A stretch of DNA of 36,087 nt from Stenotrophomonas maltophilia (lineage in GTDB: Bacteria > Pseudomonadota > Gammaproteobacteria > Xanthomonadales > Xanthomonadaceae): positions 28,302 through 64,388 of the forward strand of contig DGLB01000053.1 of assembly GCA_002387845.1 (NCBI GenBank). Direction: 5' to 3'. Below the pieces are notes generated by a model that did not search any database, had not been told where the DNA came from, and saw only the letters and a list, made by a program, of their open reading frames with translations. A program made the position numbers and the translations under genes. The number at the start of each line of letters is the position of its first letter. The stretch's first letter is position 1. Below, piece by piece: positions 1 to 7,154 of this stretch.

Positions 1-2
1 AC

Positions 3-545
3 GCCCTGTATCTGGATGCCTCCGTGCAGCACGGTCGCTTCCGCAACACGGTGCACGGTGAAGGCCTGCAGGCCGAGCGTTATGACAGCCGTGCCTGGCA
101 GAGCGCGATCGAAGCCGGCTACCGCTTCAATGTCGGCCGCGTCGGCGGCCTCGCGCTGAACCTGCAGCCGCAGCTGCAGCTGAGCTACACCGATGCCCGG
201 ACCGATCAACACCTGGAATCCAACGGCACCGTGGTGCGCAGCGCCGGGTCCAGCGGCCTGTCCACGCGCCTGGGCCTGCGCCTGCAGGGTGAAGCGGTGA
301 ACGGCGGCAACCACGTCGCGCCGTATGTGGCGGTGAATGCGTACCGCGACACCCGCACCGCCGGCGTGGTCTTCGACGGCGAACGCATCGACGGTGGTAT
401 GCCGCGCCACCGCGCCGAACTCACCGCAGGCGGACAGCTGCGCCTGAGCTCGGGCCTTTCGGCTTGGGGTGACGTCAGCGCCGTTCGGGGTGAGCACCGC
501 TACCGTGACCTCGGCGCACGCATCGGCGTGAACTGGCGTTGGTAA
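3..545 (+). CDS. Autotransporter (type Va) C-terminal beta-domain, 5' end outside window
   Basis: The reading frame is open from the first bases of the window and ends at TAA 543-545, so only the last 180 residues of a larger protein are seen. They form the end of an autotransporter beta-barrel: alternating amphipathic strands and a terminal Trp-Arg-Trp after VNWRW, the expected C-terminal aromatic residue for outer-membrane insertion. The segment aligns without gaps to the C-terminus of the next gene, sharing motifs such as ALYLDAS, GRFRN, EAGYRF, PQLQL, ESNGTVV and AGGQL, so the two are paralogs. The barrel would carry an N-terminal passenger, not visible here, to the cell surface. The passenger's nature cannot be judged. 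The stop codon lies 4 bases before the next start, so the two genes are probably co-transcribed. Confidence 0.88.
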   Translation, partial: ALYLDASVQHGRFRNTVHGEGLQAERYDSRAWQSAIEAGYRFNVGRVGGLALNLQPQLQLSYTDARTDQHLESNGTVVRSAGSSGLSTRLGLRLQGEAVNGGNHVAPYVAVNAYRDTRTAGVVFDGERIDGGMPRHRAELTAGGQLRLSSGLSAWGDVSAVRGEHRYRDLGARIGVNWRW

Positions 546-549
546 GGAC

Positions 550-2997
550 ATGAATCCGCACATGAAGCGCCATTCCAACATCCACCGCCCCGCCCTGCGC
601 CCGTTGGCGTGCGGCGTCCTGCTTGCACTGAGCACCGCCACTTCACCGGTGCTGGCGCGCCACCTGGACAATGAGAACGCAACGATCGAACAGGACCACG
701 CGGTCGAAGCGTGGCGATTGACCGGCACGTCGCATCTGACGGTCAACGGAGCCACCACTCACCAGATTTCGATCCAGGACACCAGCACCGTGACGCTGAA
801 CGGTGCGACGCTGCAGCACGAGGTAGGTCCCACCGCCAGCACCTACACACTGTCGGTACTGGACAACGGCACCGCCACGGCGACCGGGACCGCGTTCGTC
901 AACGGCGGCGTATGGGTCGCGAACAATGGCCGCGCCGTTCTTACCGGCAGCACCATCACGTTCCATGCCGACGCGCCCTCCTATGGAGGCCAGCTGCGCC
1001 CCTACTGGGGGATGAGCATCAACAACGATGCCACACGCGGCACGCCCAGTGCGCTGCTCGACGCGACCACCCTCACCGTCGCCGACCGCGAAGACAAGGA
1101 GCACTACAGCTCCGGCATCGGCGTGCACATGGCGGCGGGCGAGCTGGTCATGCGCAATGCGTCGCGCATCGAGGCCGCCAACGTTGGCGTGATCATGCAT
1201 GGTTCGGACAGCCAGAACCATGCGCTGAGCCTCAGCCTCGACAGCGCGCATATCCGTGGCGGTCGAAATGCCGCCATCGAGATCAACGCCTCGAAGGGCG
1301 CGGAAAACACCTTCAATGTCCAGGTCGCCAACGGTTCCACGCTCAGCGGTGGAGATGGCAATCTGTTGCTCGTTCGCGCGTATCGCGATACGGAGACCAC
1401 CGGCAACACGCTGGTCACCTTCGATGTCGACAACAGCCACCTGGACGGCAATGTGACCTTCGACGACAGCGCGATGCGCGGACGGCTCGACGTGGCACTG
1501 CGGAACAATGCCCGCCTCAAGGGCCAGTTCAACAACGTCACGTCGGCCAGTATCGGCACCGGCAGCGCTTGGACGCTGACCGGTTCCAGCACCGTGGGGC
1601 ATCTGGAGCTCGGCAGCACGGGTCGGGTGATGCTTGGCGACGGCCGCACGTTCAACACGCTGTCGCTGGACACGTTCCATGGCGATGGCGGCACGCTGGT
1701 GTTCAACACCGCGCTGGGCGATGACGGCTCGCAGACCGACAAGGTGGTCATCACCGGCGACGCGACCGGCAACGCCCACGTCGTGGTGACCAATGCCGGC
1801 GGTCAAGGCGCGCAGACCATCAACGGAATCGCGCTGATTGATATCGAGGGTCAGTCGCACGCGGAGTTCACGTTGCAGGGGCGTGCCACAGGGGGGCTGT
1901 ATGAGTACGCCCTGGTCAAGGGAGCCGACGGCAGCTGGTACCTGCGCTCGGAGCTGGACGACGGCACCGGTCCGGAGCCGCCGCACGAATGCGTGGTCTA
2001 TCCCGAACTGCCGCAGTGCGAGATCACGCTGCCGGTGGAGCCGATCGATCCGGAGCAGCCGGATCCGGAGCAGCCCGACAAGCCGCAGCCGGTACTGCGT
2101 CCTGAAACCGGTGCCTACCTGGCCAACCAGGCTGCCATGGGTCAGCTGCTGCAGCACAACGCCCGCGAGCGCATGGCCGCCGCACGGGCGGTCGAAGGCC
2201 TGCGCACCTGGGCATTCACCGGCCACAACGAGGGCCGCATGGACGTGACCGGTCAGCAGACCCTGCGTACCTCGCAGTCGCGCCTGCAGGTCGGGGCCGA
2301 CATCGGCACATTCGACCGCGGCCAGGGCCGCGTCGGTGCGCTGTTGACCGCCGGCAAGGCCGAAGCGACGGCACGTTCCACGGTGACCGGTTATCGCGCC
2401 GATGCCCGCGTGGAAGGCGGTGCCGCAGGCCTGTACGCGCACTGGACCAACGATGCGCTGTACCTGGACGCCTCGGTCCAGCGGGGCCGGTTCCGCAACC
2501 GCGTGATGGGCGAAGGCGTGGCGGTGGAGCGCTACGACACCGGCCTGTTGCAGACCACGTTGGAGGCCGGTTACCGCTTCGACGCGGGCCACCTTGGCAA
2601 CCTGCCGCTGCACCTGGAGCCGCAGCTGCAGCTGACCCATACCACCGCGCGCATGGACGCACATGTCGAAAGCAACGGCACCGTCGTGGAACGGGCGGGC
2701 GGCAACGGCCTGGCCACGCGCGTGGGGCTGCGCCTGGAGGGTGAGGCGACATTGGCGAAGGCCCACCTCACCGCGTACCTGCAGATCGACGGATACCACG
2801 ATGCACGCCGCGCGGCGCTGTCCTTCGACGGCGAAACCGTGGAAGGCGGCGCGCCGGGCAGCCGTGTCGCGCTGCGCGCCGGTGGGCAGCTTCAGGTCGG
2901 TTCCGGGCTTGCAGCGTGGGGCGAGCTGGGGGGCAGCCAAGGGGCCGGGAACTACCGGGATGTCGGCGCGCGTGTTGGCGTGTCGTATCGCTGGTAA
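550..2997 (+). CDS. Autotransporter outer-membrane protein, pertactin-like passenger with Pro-rich linker
   Basis: This 815-residue protein has a Sec signal peptide (about 1-36, ending PVLA), a beta-helical passenger rich in Gly, Thr, Asn and Val (about 40-470), a Pro/Glu/Asp linker (about 475-517) and a C-terminal autotransporter beta-barrel (about 520-815) ending VSYRW. This is the pertactin/AIDA-like type Va layout. No protease or lipase active-site motif is evident, so an adhesin or structural surface role is inferred. The linker contains a tandem DPEQP repeat and two cysteines (Cys481 and Cys490), which is unusual for this class. Start choice is open: ATG 550 follows the upstream stop by 4 bases, while ATG 562 begins a more typical MKRHSN signal peptide, with AAGGA at 544-548 further upstream. 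It is a paralog of the preceding gene. Confidence 0.9.
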   Translation: MNPHMKRHSNIHRPALRPLACGVLLALSTATSPVLARHLDNENATIEQDHAVEAWRLTGTSHLTVNGATTHQISIQDTSTVTLNGATLQHEVGPTASTYTLSVLDNGTATATGTAFVNGGVWVANNGRAVLTGSTITFHADAPSYGGQLRPYWGMSINNDATRGTPSALLDATTLTVADREDKEHYSSGIGVHMAAGELVMRNASRIEAANVGVIMHGSDSQNHALSLSLDSAHIRGGRNAAIEINASKGAENTFNVQVANGSTLSGGDGNLLLVRAYRDTETTGNTLVTFDVDNSHLDGNVTFDDSAMRGRLDVALRNNARLKGQFNNVTSASIGTGSAWTLTGSSTVGHLELGSTGRVMLGDGRTFNTLSLDTFHGDGGTLVFNTALGDDGSQTDKVVITGDATGNAHVVVTNAGGQGAQTINGIALIDIEGQSHAEFTLQGRATGGLYEYALVKGADGSWYLRSELDDGTGPEPPHECVVYPELPQCEITLPVEPIDPEQPDPEQPDKPQPVLRPETGAYLANQAAMGQLLQHNARERMAAARAVEGLRTWAFTGHNEGRMDVTGQQTLRTSQSRLQVGADIGTFDRGQGRVGALLTAGKAEATARSTVTGYRADARVEGGAAGLYAHWTNDALYLDASVQRGRFRNRVMGEGVAVERYDTGLLQTTLEAGYRFDAGHLGNLPLHLEPQLQLTHTTARMDAHVESNGTVVERAGGNGLATRVGLRLEGEATLAKAHLTAYLQIDGYHDARRAALSFDGETVEGGAPGSRVALRAGGQLQVGSGLAAWGELGGSQGAGNYRDVGARVGVSYRW
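2047..2076 (+). repeat. Two tandem 15-bp units encoding DPEQP in the autotransporter linker
   Basis: Two adjacent 15-base units (GATCCGGAGCAGCC plus G or C) encode DPEQP-DPEQP. They sit in the Pro-rich hinge between passenger and barrel. Such in-frame repeats can change copy number by slippage without breaking the gene. Confidence 0.8.
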
Positions 2998-3013
2998 CGG
3001 GCGATGCTGTGCC

Positions 3014-3042
3014 GACAGCGCCGGGCATTGCCCGGCGTTGTC
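3014..3042. terminator. Strong hairpin between convergent autotransporter and thiL genes
   Basis: A 13-bp stem (including one G-T pair) closes on an ATT loop, with core GCGCCGGGC and its complement. It lies 17 bases after the autotransporter stop and 14 bases from the thiL stop on the other strand. There is no T-run on either side, so it is a terminator-like hairpin whose efficiency is uncertain. Confidence 0.55.
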
Positions 3043-3055
3043 GTATCAGGTGACC

Positions 3056-4021
3056 TCAGAGAAAGTGCTCGTAACCGGGCTGGTCACGGGCGTGGCCGGC
3101 GGCATCCACGCCCTGCCCTGCCACGGTGTGACCGATGCGCGTCAACGGCACGTCCAGCCGCTGCGCCAGCGCGGTGACCGCGTCGCGGCGGGCACGCGGC
3201 ACGGTGAAGCAGAGTTCGTAGTCGTCCCCAGCACGCAGGGCCGCTTCACGGGCATGCGTTTCACCCACCCGCGCCCGTGCGGCAGCAGAGATCGGCAGGC
3301 GGGCGGGATCGAGGCGTGCACCCAGGCCACTGCGTGCACAGATGTGGCCGAGGTCGGCGAGCAGGCCGTCGGAAATGTCCACCGCCGCGTGCGCCACACC
3401 CACCAGCGCGCGGCCCAGGGCCACGCGCGGCGTCGGCCGCGCGAGTCGCTGACGCAGGTACTCCACTTGCGCGTCGTCGGCCGGCCTGGTCACGTCGAGC
3501 GTGCCCCCCTGCCAGGCGCGCAGCGCCACCGCCGCGTCACCCAGGGTGCCACTCACCCAGATGTCGTCGCCCACTTCAGCCGCGTCGCGGCGCAGCGCCG
3601 TGCCGGGGGCCACCTGCCCCATCGCGGTGACGGACAGTGACAGCGGGCCGCGCGTGGTGTCGCCACCGGCCAGGACCATGCCGTGCGCATCGGCGAGCGC
3701 GAAGAAGCCGTCGGCGAATGCCTCGATCCAGGCATCGCCGGCCTCCGGCAGCGAGAGTGCCAGCGTGCACCACGCCGGCTGCGCGCCCATCGCAGCGAGG
3801 TCGGACAGGTTCACGGCCAGCGTCTTCCAGCCGATGTCGGCCGGCGGAGTTTCGGGCGGGAAATGCACACCGCTGTTGAGCGTGTCGGCGGTCACCACCA
3901 GCTGCAGGCCGGGAGCCGGCTGCAGCAGAGCGGCGTCGTCACCGATGCCCAGCACCACGTCCGCGCGGTCGCGGGTACGCGCGCGGATCCGGTCGATCAG
4001 GGAGAACTCGGTCAGGGCCAT
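3056..4021 (-). CDS. thiL: Thiamine-monophosphate kinase ThiL
   Basis: ThiL phosphorylates thiamine monophosphate with ATP to give thiamine pyrophosphate, the active cofactor, in the cytoplasm. The 321-residue product has the family N-terminus MALTEFSLIDRI, the GIGDDAA motif at 25-31, the metal-ligand Asp in TADTL (about 45-47), the NLSDLAAMGA segment (71-80) and LAGGDTTRG (118-125), all typical of the AIRS/PurM-like kinase fold. ATG 4021 is chosen because homologs begin there; the frame stays open further upstream but that part would overlap nusB and has no family resemblance. It is the last gene of the rib-nusB operon, 16 bases after nusB, a linkage of thiamine and riboflavin genes common in proteobacteria. 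Confidence 0.95.
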   Translation of the reverse strand: MALTEFSLIDRIRARTRDRADVVLGIGDDAALLQPAPGLQLVVTADTLNSGVHFPPETPPADIGWKTLAVNLSDLAAMGAQPAWCTLALSLPEAGDAWIEAFADGFFALADAHGMVLAGGDTTRGPLSLSVTAMGQVAPGTALRRDAAEVGDDIWVSGTLGDAAVALRAWQGGTLDVTRPADDAQVEYLRQRLARPTPRVALGRALVGVAHAAVDISDGLLADLGHICARSGLGARLDPARLPISAAARARVGETHAREAALRAGDDYELCFTVPRARRDAVTALAQRLDVPLTRIGHTVAGQGVDAAGHARDQPGYEHFL

Positions 4022-4037
4022 GCCGGCATGGCCCGGC

Positions 4038-4517
4038 TCAGCCGCCGTTCTCGGCCTTGCGCCATTCCACGGCGGCACGGTCCAGCACGCCGTTGACGTA
4101 GGTGTGGCCGTGCTCGGAGCCGAACCGCTTGACCGATTCAATGGCTTCGTTGATCACCACGCGGTACGGCACGTCCAGGCGGAAGCGCAGCTCATAGGCG
4201 GCCACGCGCAACGCGGCGCGTTCGATCGCGTCCACTTCTTCGATGCCACGGTCCAGGTACGGAGTCAGTGCCTCGTCCAGGTCCTTGCGGTTATCGAGTA
4301 CGCCATGGATCAAGGCCTCGAAATAGGCCAGGTCGGCGATTTCACGGGCCTGCTCGTGCGCGAACTGGGCGATCTGGGTCTGTGCGGTGCCGCCGGAGAT
4401 CTGCCAGGCGTAAATGGCCTGCAGGGCACGACGGCGCGCGCGCGAGCGCAGCACCGGGTCGATGCCATCGCGGCGGACCGGCTTGCCGGACGGCTTGCCC
4501 GGGGATTTATTGTTCAA
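4038..4517 (-). CDS. nusB: Transcription antitermination factor NusB
   Basis: NusB binds boxA RNA together with NusE (ribosomal protein S10) and supports antitermination at rRNA operons. The product is 159 residues, near the usual family length. It has a basic N-terminal extension and then the helical core beginning RSRARRRALQAIYAWQ, followed by LDEALTPYLDR, VDAIERAALRVAAYEL and RVVINEAIESVKRFG, all hallmark NusB segments. The start overlaps the ribH stop by 4 bases (ATGA), which indicates translational coupling. The ribH-nusB-thiL order is common in gammaproteobacteria. Confidence 0.96.
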   Translation of the reverse strand: MNNKSPGKPSGKPVRRDGIDPVLRSRARRRALQAIYAWQISGGTAQTQIAQFAHEQAREIADLAYFEALIHGVLDNRKDLDEALTPYLDRGIEEVDAIERAALRVAAYELRFRLDVPYRVVINEAIESVKRFGSEHGHTYVNGVLDRAAVEWRKAENGG

Positions 4518-4981
4518 GGCAACTGCTCCAGAAGATTGACCATTTCCAACGCCGCCAGTGCGGCTTCCTCGCCCTTGTTGCCATGGCTGCCGCCGGCACG
4601 GGCTTCGGCATCTTCGGCACGCTCCACCGCCAGCACGCCGTTCAGCACCGGTACCCCGAAGTCCAGCTGCACGCGCATCAGGCCTTCGGCGCAGCGGTCG
4701 GCCACGTGCTCGTAATGGCGGGTGTCACCCCGGATCACGCAGCCCAGGGTGATGATGGCGGCATGTTCATGCGCGGCGGCCAGGCGGGCGGCCACCAGCG
4801 GCAGCTCCCAGGCACCCGGGACGCGGATCACGTCGATGTCGGCTTCGGCAATGCCGTTGCCGGCCAGGCTCTGCCGCGCACCGGCGACCAGCACGTCAGT
4901 GATGCGGGCATTCCAGCGGCTGGCGAGGATGGCGAAGCGGGCCGTTTCCGGCGTGCGGAGGTCGCCTTCGTAGTGGCTCAT
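4514..4981 (-). CDS. ribH: 6,7-dimethyl-8-ribityllumazine synthase RibH
   Basis: RibH condenses 5-amino-6-ribitylaminouracil with 3,4-dihydroxy-2-butanone 4-phosphate to form lumazine, the penultimate step of riboflavin synthesis. The 155-residue product shows FAILASRWNARITDVLV, the VPGAWELP substrate-binding stretch, LGCVIRGDTRHYEHVA and the C-terminal part LNGVLAVE, all standard in this family. ATG 4981 is preferred over a TTG two codons upstream. It is third in the riboswitch-led operon, separated from the upstream RibB gene by about 100 bases holding two palindromes, and overlaps nusB by 4 bases. Confidence 0.96.
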   Translation of the reverse strand: MSHYEGDLRTPETARFAILASRWNARITDVLVAGARQSLAGNGIAEADIDVIRVPGAWELPLVAARLAAAHEHAAIITLGCVIRGDTRHYEHVADRCAEGLMRVQLDFGVPVLNGVLAVERAEDAEARAGGSHGNKGEEAALAALEMVNLLEQLP

Positions 4982-5017
4982 GGTCAAAAGGGTCCAATAG
5001 ATGGTGGGTATTCTAGC

Positions 5018-5073
5018 GTAGAGCCGGGCTCTGCCCGGCTGCGCGACATATTTTCAGCCGGGCAGCGCCCGGC
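5018..5073. repeat. SMAG-type (GTAG) palindromic repeat pair inside the rib operon
   Basis: GTAG at 5018-5021 is followed by the palindrome AGCCGGGC-TCT-GCCCGGCT (5022-5040). A second hairpin, GCCGGGC-AGC-GCCCGGC, lies at 5057-5073. This matches the GTAG-headed REP-like family (SMAG) described in Stenotrophomonas maltophilia. The pair fills most of the ribBX-ribH gap and would fold in the mRNA, where it could stabilise, process or attenuate the transcript. The second arm lacks a clear CTAC end and is probably degenerate. Confidence 0.8.
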
Positions 5074-5081
5074 CCCACGGG

Positions 5082-6179
5082 TCACGGGGTGACGGTCTCG
5101 ACCACTTCCAGGCCGTAGCCGGACAGGCCGATCTGGCGGCGCGGGGTGCCCAGCACCCGCAGCTTGCCCAGGCCCAGGTCGGACAGGATCTGCGCGCCGG
5201 CACCGTTGCGCCGCCACTGGCTCACGTCCTTGTCCTTGCCCGGGGCCACCGGTTGCGGCTGCTGGCGCAGCCGGGCCAGCAGGGCCTGGCCGTCGCGCGG
5301 GGCCGACAGCACCACCATCACCCCGCGTTCGACGGCGGCAATGGCGCGCAGGGCATCGGTGGCGGCCACACCGAAGTCATCTCGCCGCCAGTGCAGCAGG
5401 TCGGCCAGCGGGTTCTCCACCTGCACCCGGACCAGGGTCGGCTCGGCATCCACCGTGCCGCGCACCATCGCAAAGTGCACGTCGTGGGCGATGCGGTCGC
5501 GGTAGGTCACCAGGGTGAACGGCCCGAACTCGGTGTCGATCTCGCGCTCGTCGACGCGTTCGACGGTCTTTTCGGTGGCCAGGCGGTAGGCGATGAGGTC
5601 GGCAATGGAACCGATCTTCAGCCCGTGCTCGCGCGCGAACACTTCCAGCTCCGGGCGGCGCGCCATGCTGCCGTCGGGATTGAGGATCTCCACCAGTACC
5701 CCGGCCGGCTCCAGCCCGGCCAGCATGGCCAGGTCCACGCCCGCTTCGGTATGCCCGGCGCGGGTCAGCACGCCACCCGGCTGGGCGATCAGCGGGAAGA
5801 TGTGGCCCGGCTGGTGCAGGTCGCTGGGCTTGGCATCCGGCTTCACCGCGGTGCGGATGGTGTGGGCGCGGTCATACGCGGAAATACCGGTGGTGACGCC
5901 CTCGGCGGCTTCAATGCTGACCGTGAAGTTGGTCTGGAACTGTGCGGTATTGGCCTGCACCATCGGGGCCAGCCCCAGGTCGGCGGCGCGCTCACGGGTC
6001 AGCGGCAGGCACACCAGGCCACGCCCATGCGTGACCATGAAATTGATGTCCGACGGCTTGACCAGCTCGGCGGCCATGATCAGGTCGCCTTCATTCTCGC
6101 GGTCTTCGTCGTCGACGATGACCACCATGCGGCCCTGGCGGATGTCTTCCAGAATCTCGGGAATGGGGGCGAAGTTCAT
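5082..6179 (-). CDS. ribB: 3,4-dihydroxy-2-butanone 4-phosphate synthase with degenerate GTP cyclohydrolase II domain (RibBX-like)
   Basis: The N-terminal domain (about 1-200) makes 3,4-dihydroxy-2-butanone 4-phosphate from ribulose 5-phosphate. It carries the acidic loop DDEDRENEGD (23-32) and RAGHTEAGVDL (140-150), both needed for catalysis. The C-terminal domain (about 210-365) is GTP cyclohydrolase II-like in overall plan, but the three zinc cysteines of the HSECLTGD and RCDCG motifs are absent (about 252-270 reads QVENPLADLL...DDFG) and EGRGIGL is not found. It should therefore not act as a cyclohydrolase. This fits the proteobacterial RibBX variant. GTP cyclohydrolase II must be encoded elsewhere. 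The start overlaps the ribE stop by 4 bases (ATGA). Confidence 0.93.
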   Translation of the reverse strand: MNFAPIPEILEDIRQGRMVVIVDDEDRENEGDLIMAAELVKPSDINFMVTHGRGLVCLPLTRERAADLGLAPMVQANTAQFQTNFTVSIEAAEGVTTGISAYDRAHTIRTAVKPDAKPSDLHQPGHIFPLIAQPGGVLTRAGHTEAGVDLAMLAGLEPAGVLVEILNPDGSMARRPELEVFAREHGLKIGSIADLIAYRLATEKTVERVDEREIDTEFGPFTLVTYRDRIAHDVHFAMVRGTVDAEPTLVRVQVENPLADLLHWRRDDFGVAATDALRAIAAVERGVMVVLSAPRDGQALLARLRQQPQPVAPGKDKDVSQWRRNGAGAQILSDLGLGKLRVLGTPRRQIGLSGYGLEVVETVTP

Positions 6180-6772
6180 GCATGTGCTCCGGTCAGGCGT
6201 TCCACATAACGGGCGATCAGGTCGATTTCCAGGTTGACCGCGCTGCCCACGCGGGCCGTCGCAAAGGCGGTATGGGCGACGGTGTGCGGGATCAGCGCGA
6301 CCTCGAAGCCGGCGTCATCGACATCGTTGACGGTCAGGCTGACCCCGTCGACGCAGATCGAGCCCTTCTTCGCGATGTAGCGCAGCAGGCCTGCCGGTGC
6401 GGCGAAGCGCCAGCGCTGTGCACGTGCGTCGTCATGGATGGACACCACTTCACCCAGGCCATCGACATGGCCGCTGACCAGGTGGCCACCGAGGCGGTCG
6501 GTCGGGCGCATGGCGCGCTCCAGATTGATGATCGCGCCGTCGGTGAGTTGACCCAGGGTGGTCAGGCCCAGCGTCTCGGTCGAGGCATCGGCCTGGAAGG
6601 ACACCGCGTCAAAGGCGATCACGGTCAGGCACACGCCATTGATGGCGATGCTTTCGCCCAGCTGGACGTGGTCGAACGGCAGGCTGCCGACGTGGAAAGT
6701 AAAGCGGACATCGCCGCCGAGGGATTCGCGTGCGGCCACATGGCCGACGCCTTCGATGATTCCGGTAAACAA
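6176..6772 (-). CDS. ribE: Riboflavin synthase, alpha subunit RibE
   Basis: RibE dismutates two lumazine molecules into riboflavin and the pyrimidine precursor. The 198-residue product has the characteristic FTGIIEGVG N-terminus and two internally similar lumazine-binding domains, seen as INGVCLTV in the first and VDGVSLTVND in the second, each with a GHLVSGHVD or IPHTVAHT partner segment. Homologs begin MFTGII, so TTG 6772 is the likely start; GGAG lies about 9 bases upstream. The frame remains open much further upstream, but that stretch is the riboswitch leader. It is the first gene of the ribE-ribBX-ribH-nusB-thiL operon. Confidence 0.94.
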   Translation of the reverse strand: MFTGIIEGVGHVAARESLGGDVRFTFHVGSLPFDHVQLGESIAINGVCLTVIAFDAVSFQADASTETLGLTTLGQLTDGAIINLERAMRPTDRLGGHLVSGHVDGLGEVVSIHDDARAQRWRFAAPAGLLRYIAKKGSICVDGVSLTVNDVDDAGFEVALIPHTVAHTAFATARVGSAVNLEIDLIARYVERLTGAHA

Positions 6773-6854
6773 GGGAACGTTCTCCGCGAAAAGTGAGCGA
6801 AAAACGCCGCAAGGCAAACAGGCGGGCACAGAGCCCTGGCAGGCCCTGAAGCAC
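6773..6854 (-). promoter_or_regulatory. Expression platform between FMN aptamer and ribE start
   Basis: About 80 bases separate the aptamer from the TTG start of ribE. On the minus strand a short CGCC...GGCG stem is followed by TTTTT, resembling a weak intrinsic terminator, and further on GGAG precedes the start codon. Either attenuation or sequestration of the ribosome site would be compatible. I cannot decide between them without folding. Confidence 0.4.
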
Positions 6855-6994
6855 CGTCTTCTTTCATCCGGACTATACCGTCGGCTCCGGCATTGGACCG
6901 GATCTGCTGACCTTCCGGAAAAAACCGGAAGCGCTCGCGGGCTCGTGCTTGCGCACCTACCGCCGGTGGGGAATCGCACCCCGCCCTGAAGACG
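6855..6994 (-). ncRNA. FMN riboswitch (RFN element) upstream of ribE
   Basis: On the minus strand the leader contains the conserved RFN blocks in order: TTCAGGGCGGGGTG, CCCCACCGGCGGTA, AGCCCGCGAGCGC, GGTCAGCAGATCCGGT, GCCGGAGCCGACGGTATAGT and CCGGATGAAAGAAGA. The closing P1 helix is a perfect 7-bp pair: CGTCTTC (6988-6994) with GAAGACG (6855-6861). The variable arm holds a short TTCCGG-TTTT-CCGGAA hairpin. FMN binding to this aptamer lowers expression of the downstream riboflavin genes. The identification is from conserved sequence and pairing and is very secure. Confidence 0.97.
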
Positions 6995-7023
6995 TTTGGT
7001 TATGCCGGCGAACCGGCCCAGCC

Positions 7024-7029
7024 ATTGTA
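7024..7029 (-). promoter_or_regulatory. Probable -10 box of the rib operon promoter
   Basis: The minus strand reads TACAAT here, about 30 bases before the aptamer P1 helix, the right distance for a transcript beginning just ahead of the riboswitch. No convincing -35 box is seen at 16-18 bases upstream. Confidence 0.4.
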
Positions 7030-7154
7030 ACAGCCCTGGCTGAGCGCTCGCTTTCTGTAAAGTATTTGTTAAACTTCGCGCCGCGGCGATGATCGCCGCC
7101 CTGCCGTCCCACGAAGGGCCGGCTGAAATGGACCTCATTCCCCAAGGAACCGCC

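Noticed and set aside
3..545. First autotransporter fragment as a pseudogene
   Set aside because: It is open to the window edge with an intact C-terminus, so truncation by the window is the simpler explanation.
643..2940. A 765-codon open frame on the minus strand opposite the second autotransporter
   Set aside because: The plus-strand frame has signal peptide, linker and barrel. The antisense frame has no domain, is rich in Arg, Ala and His as GC-rich shadows are, and has no ribosome site.
5082..6179. Annotation as a true bifunctional RibBA
   Set aside because: The zinc cysteines and EGRGIGL motif of GTP cyclohydrolase II are missing from the C-terminal domain.
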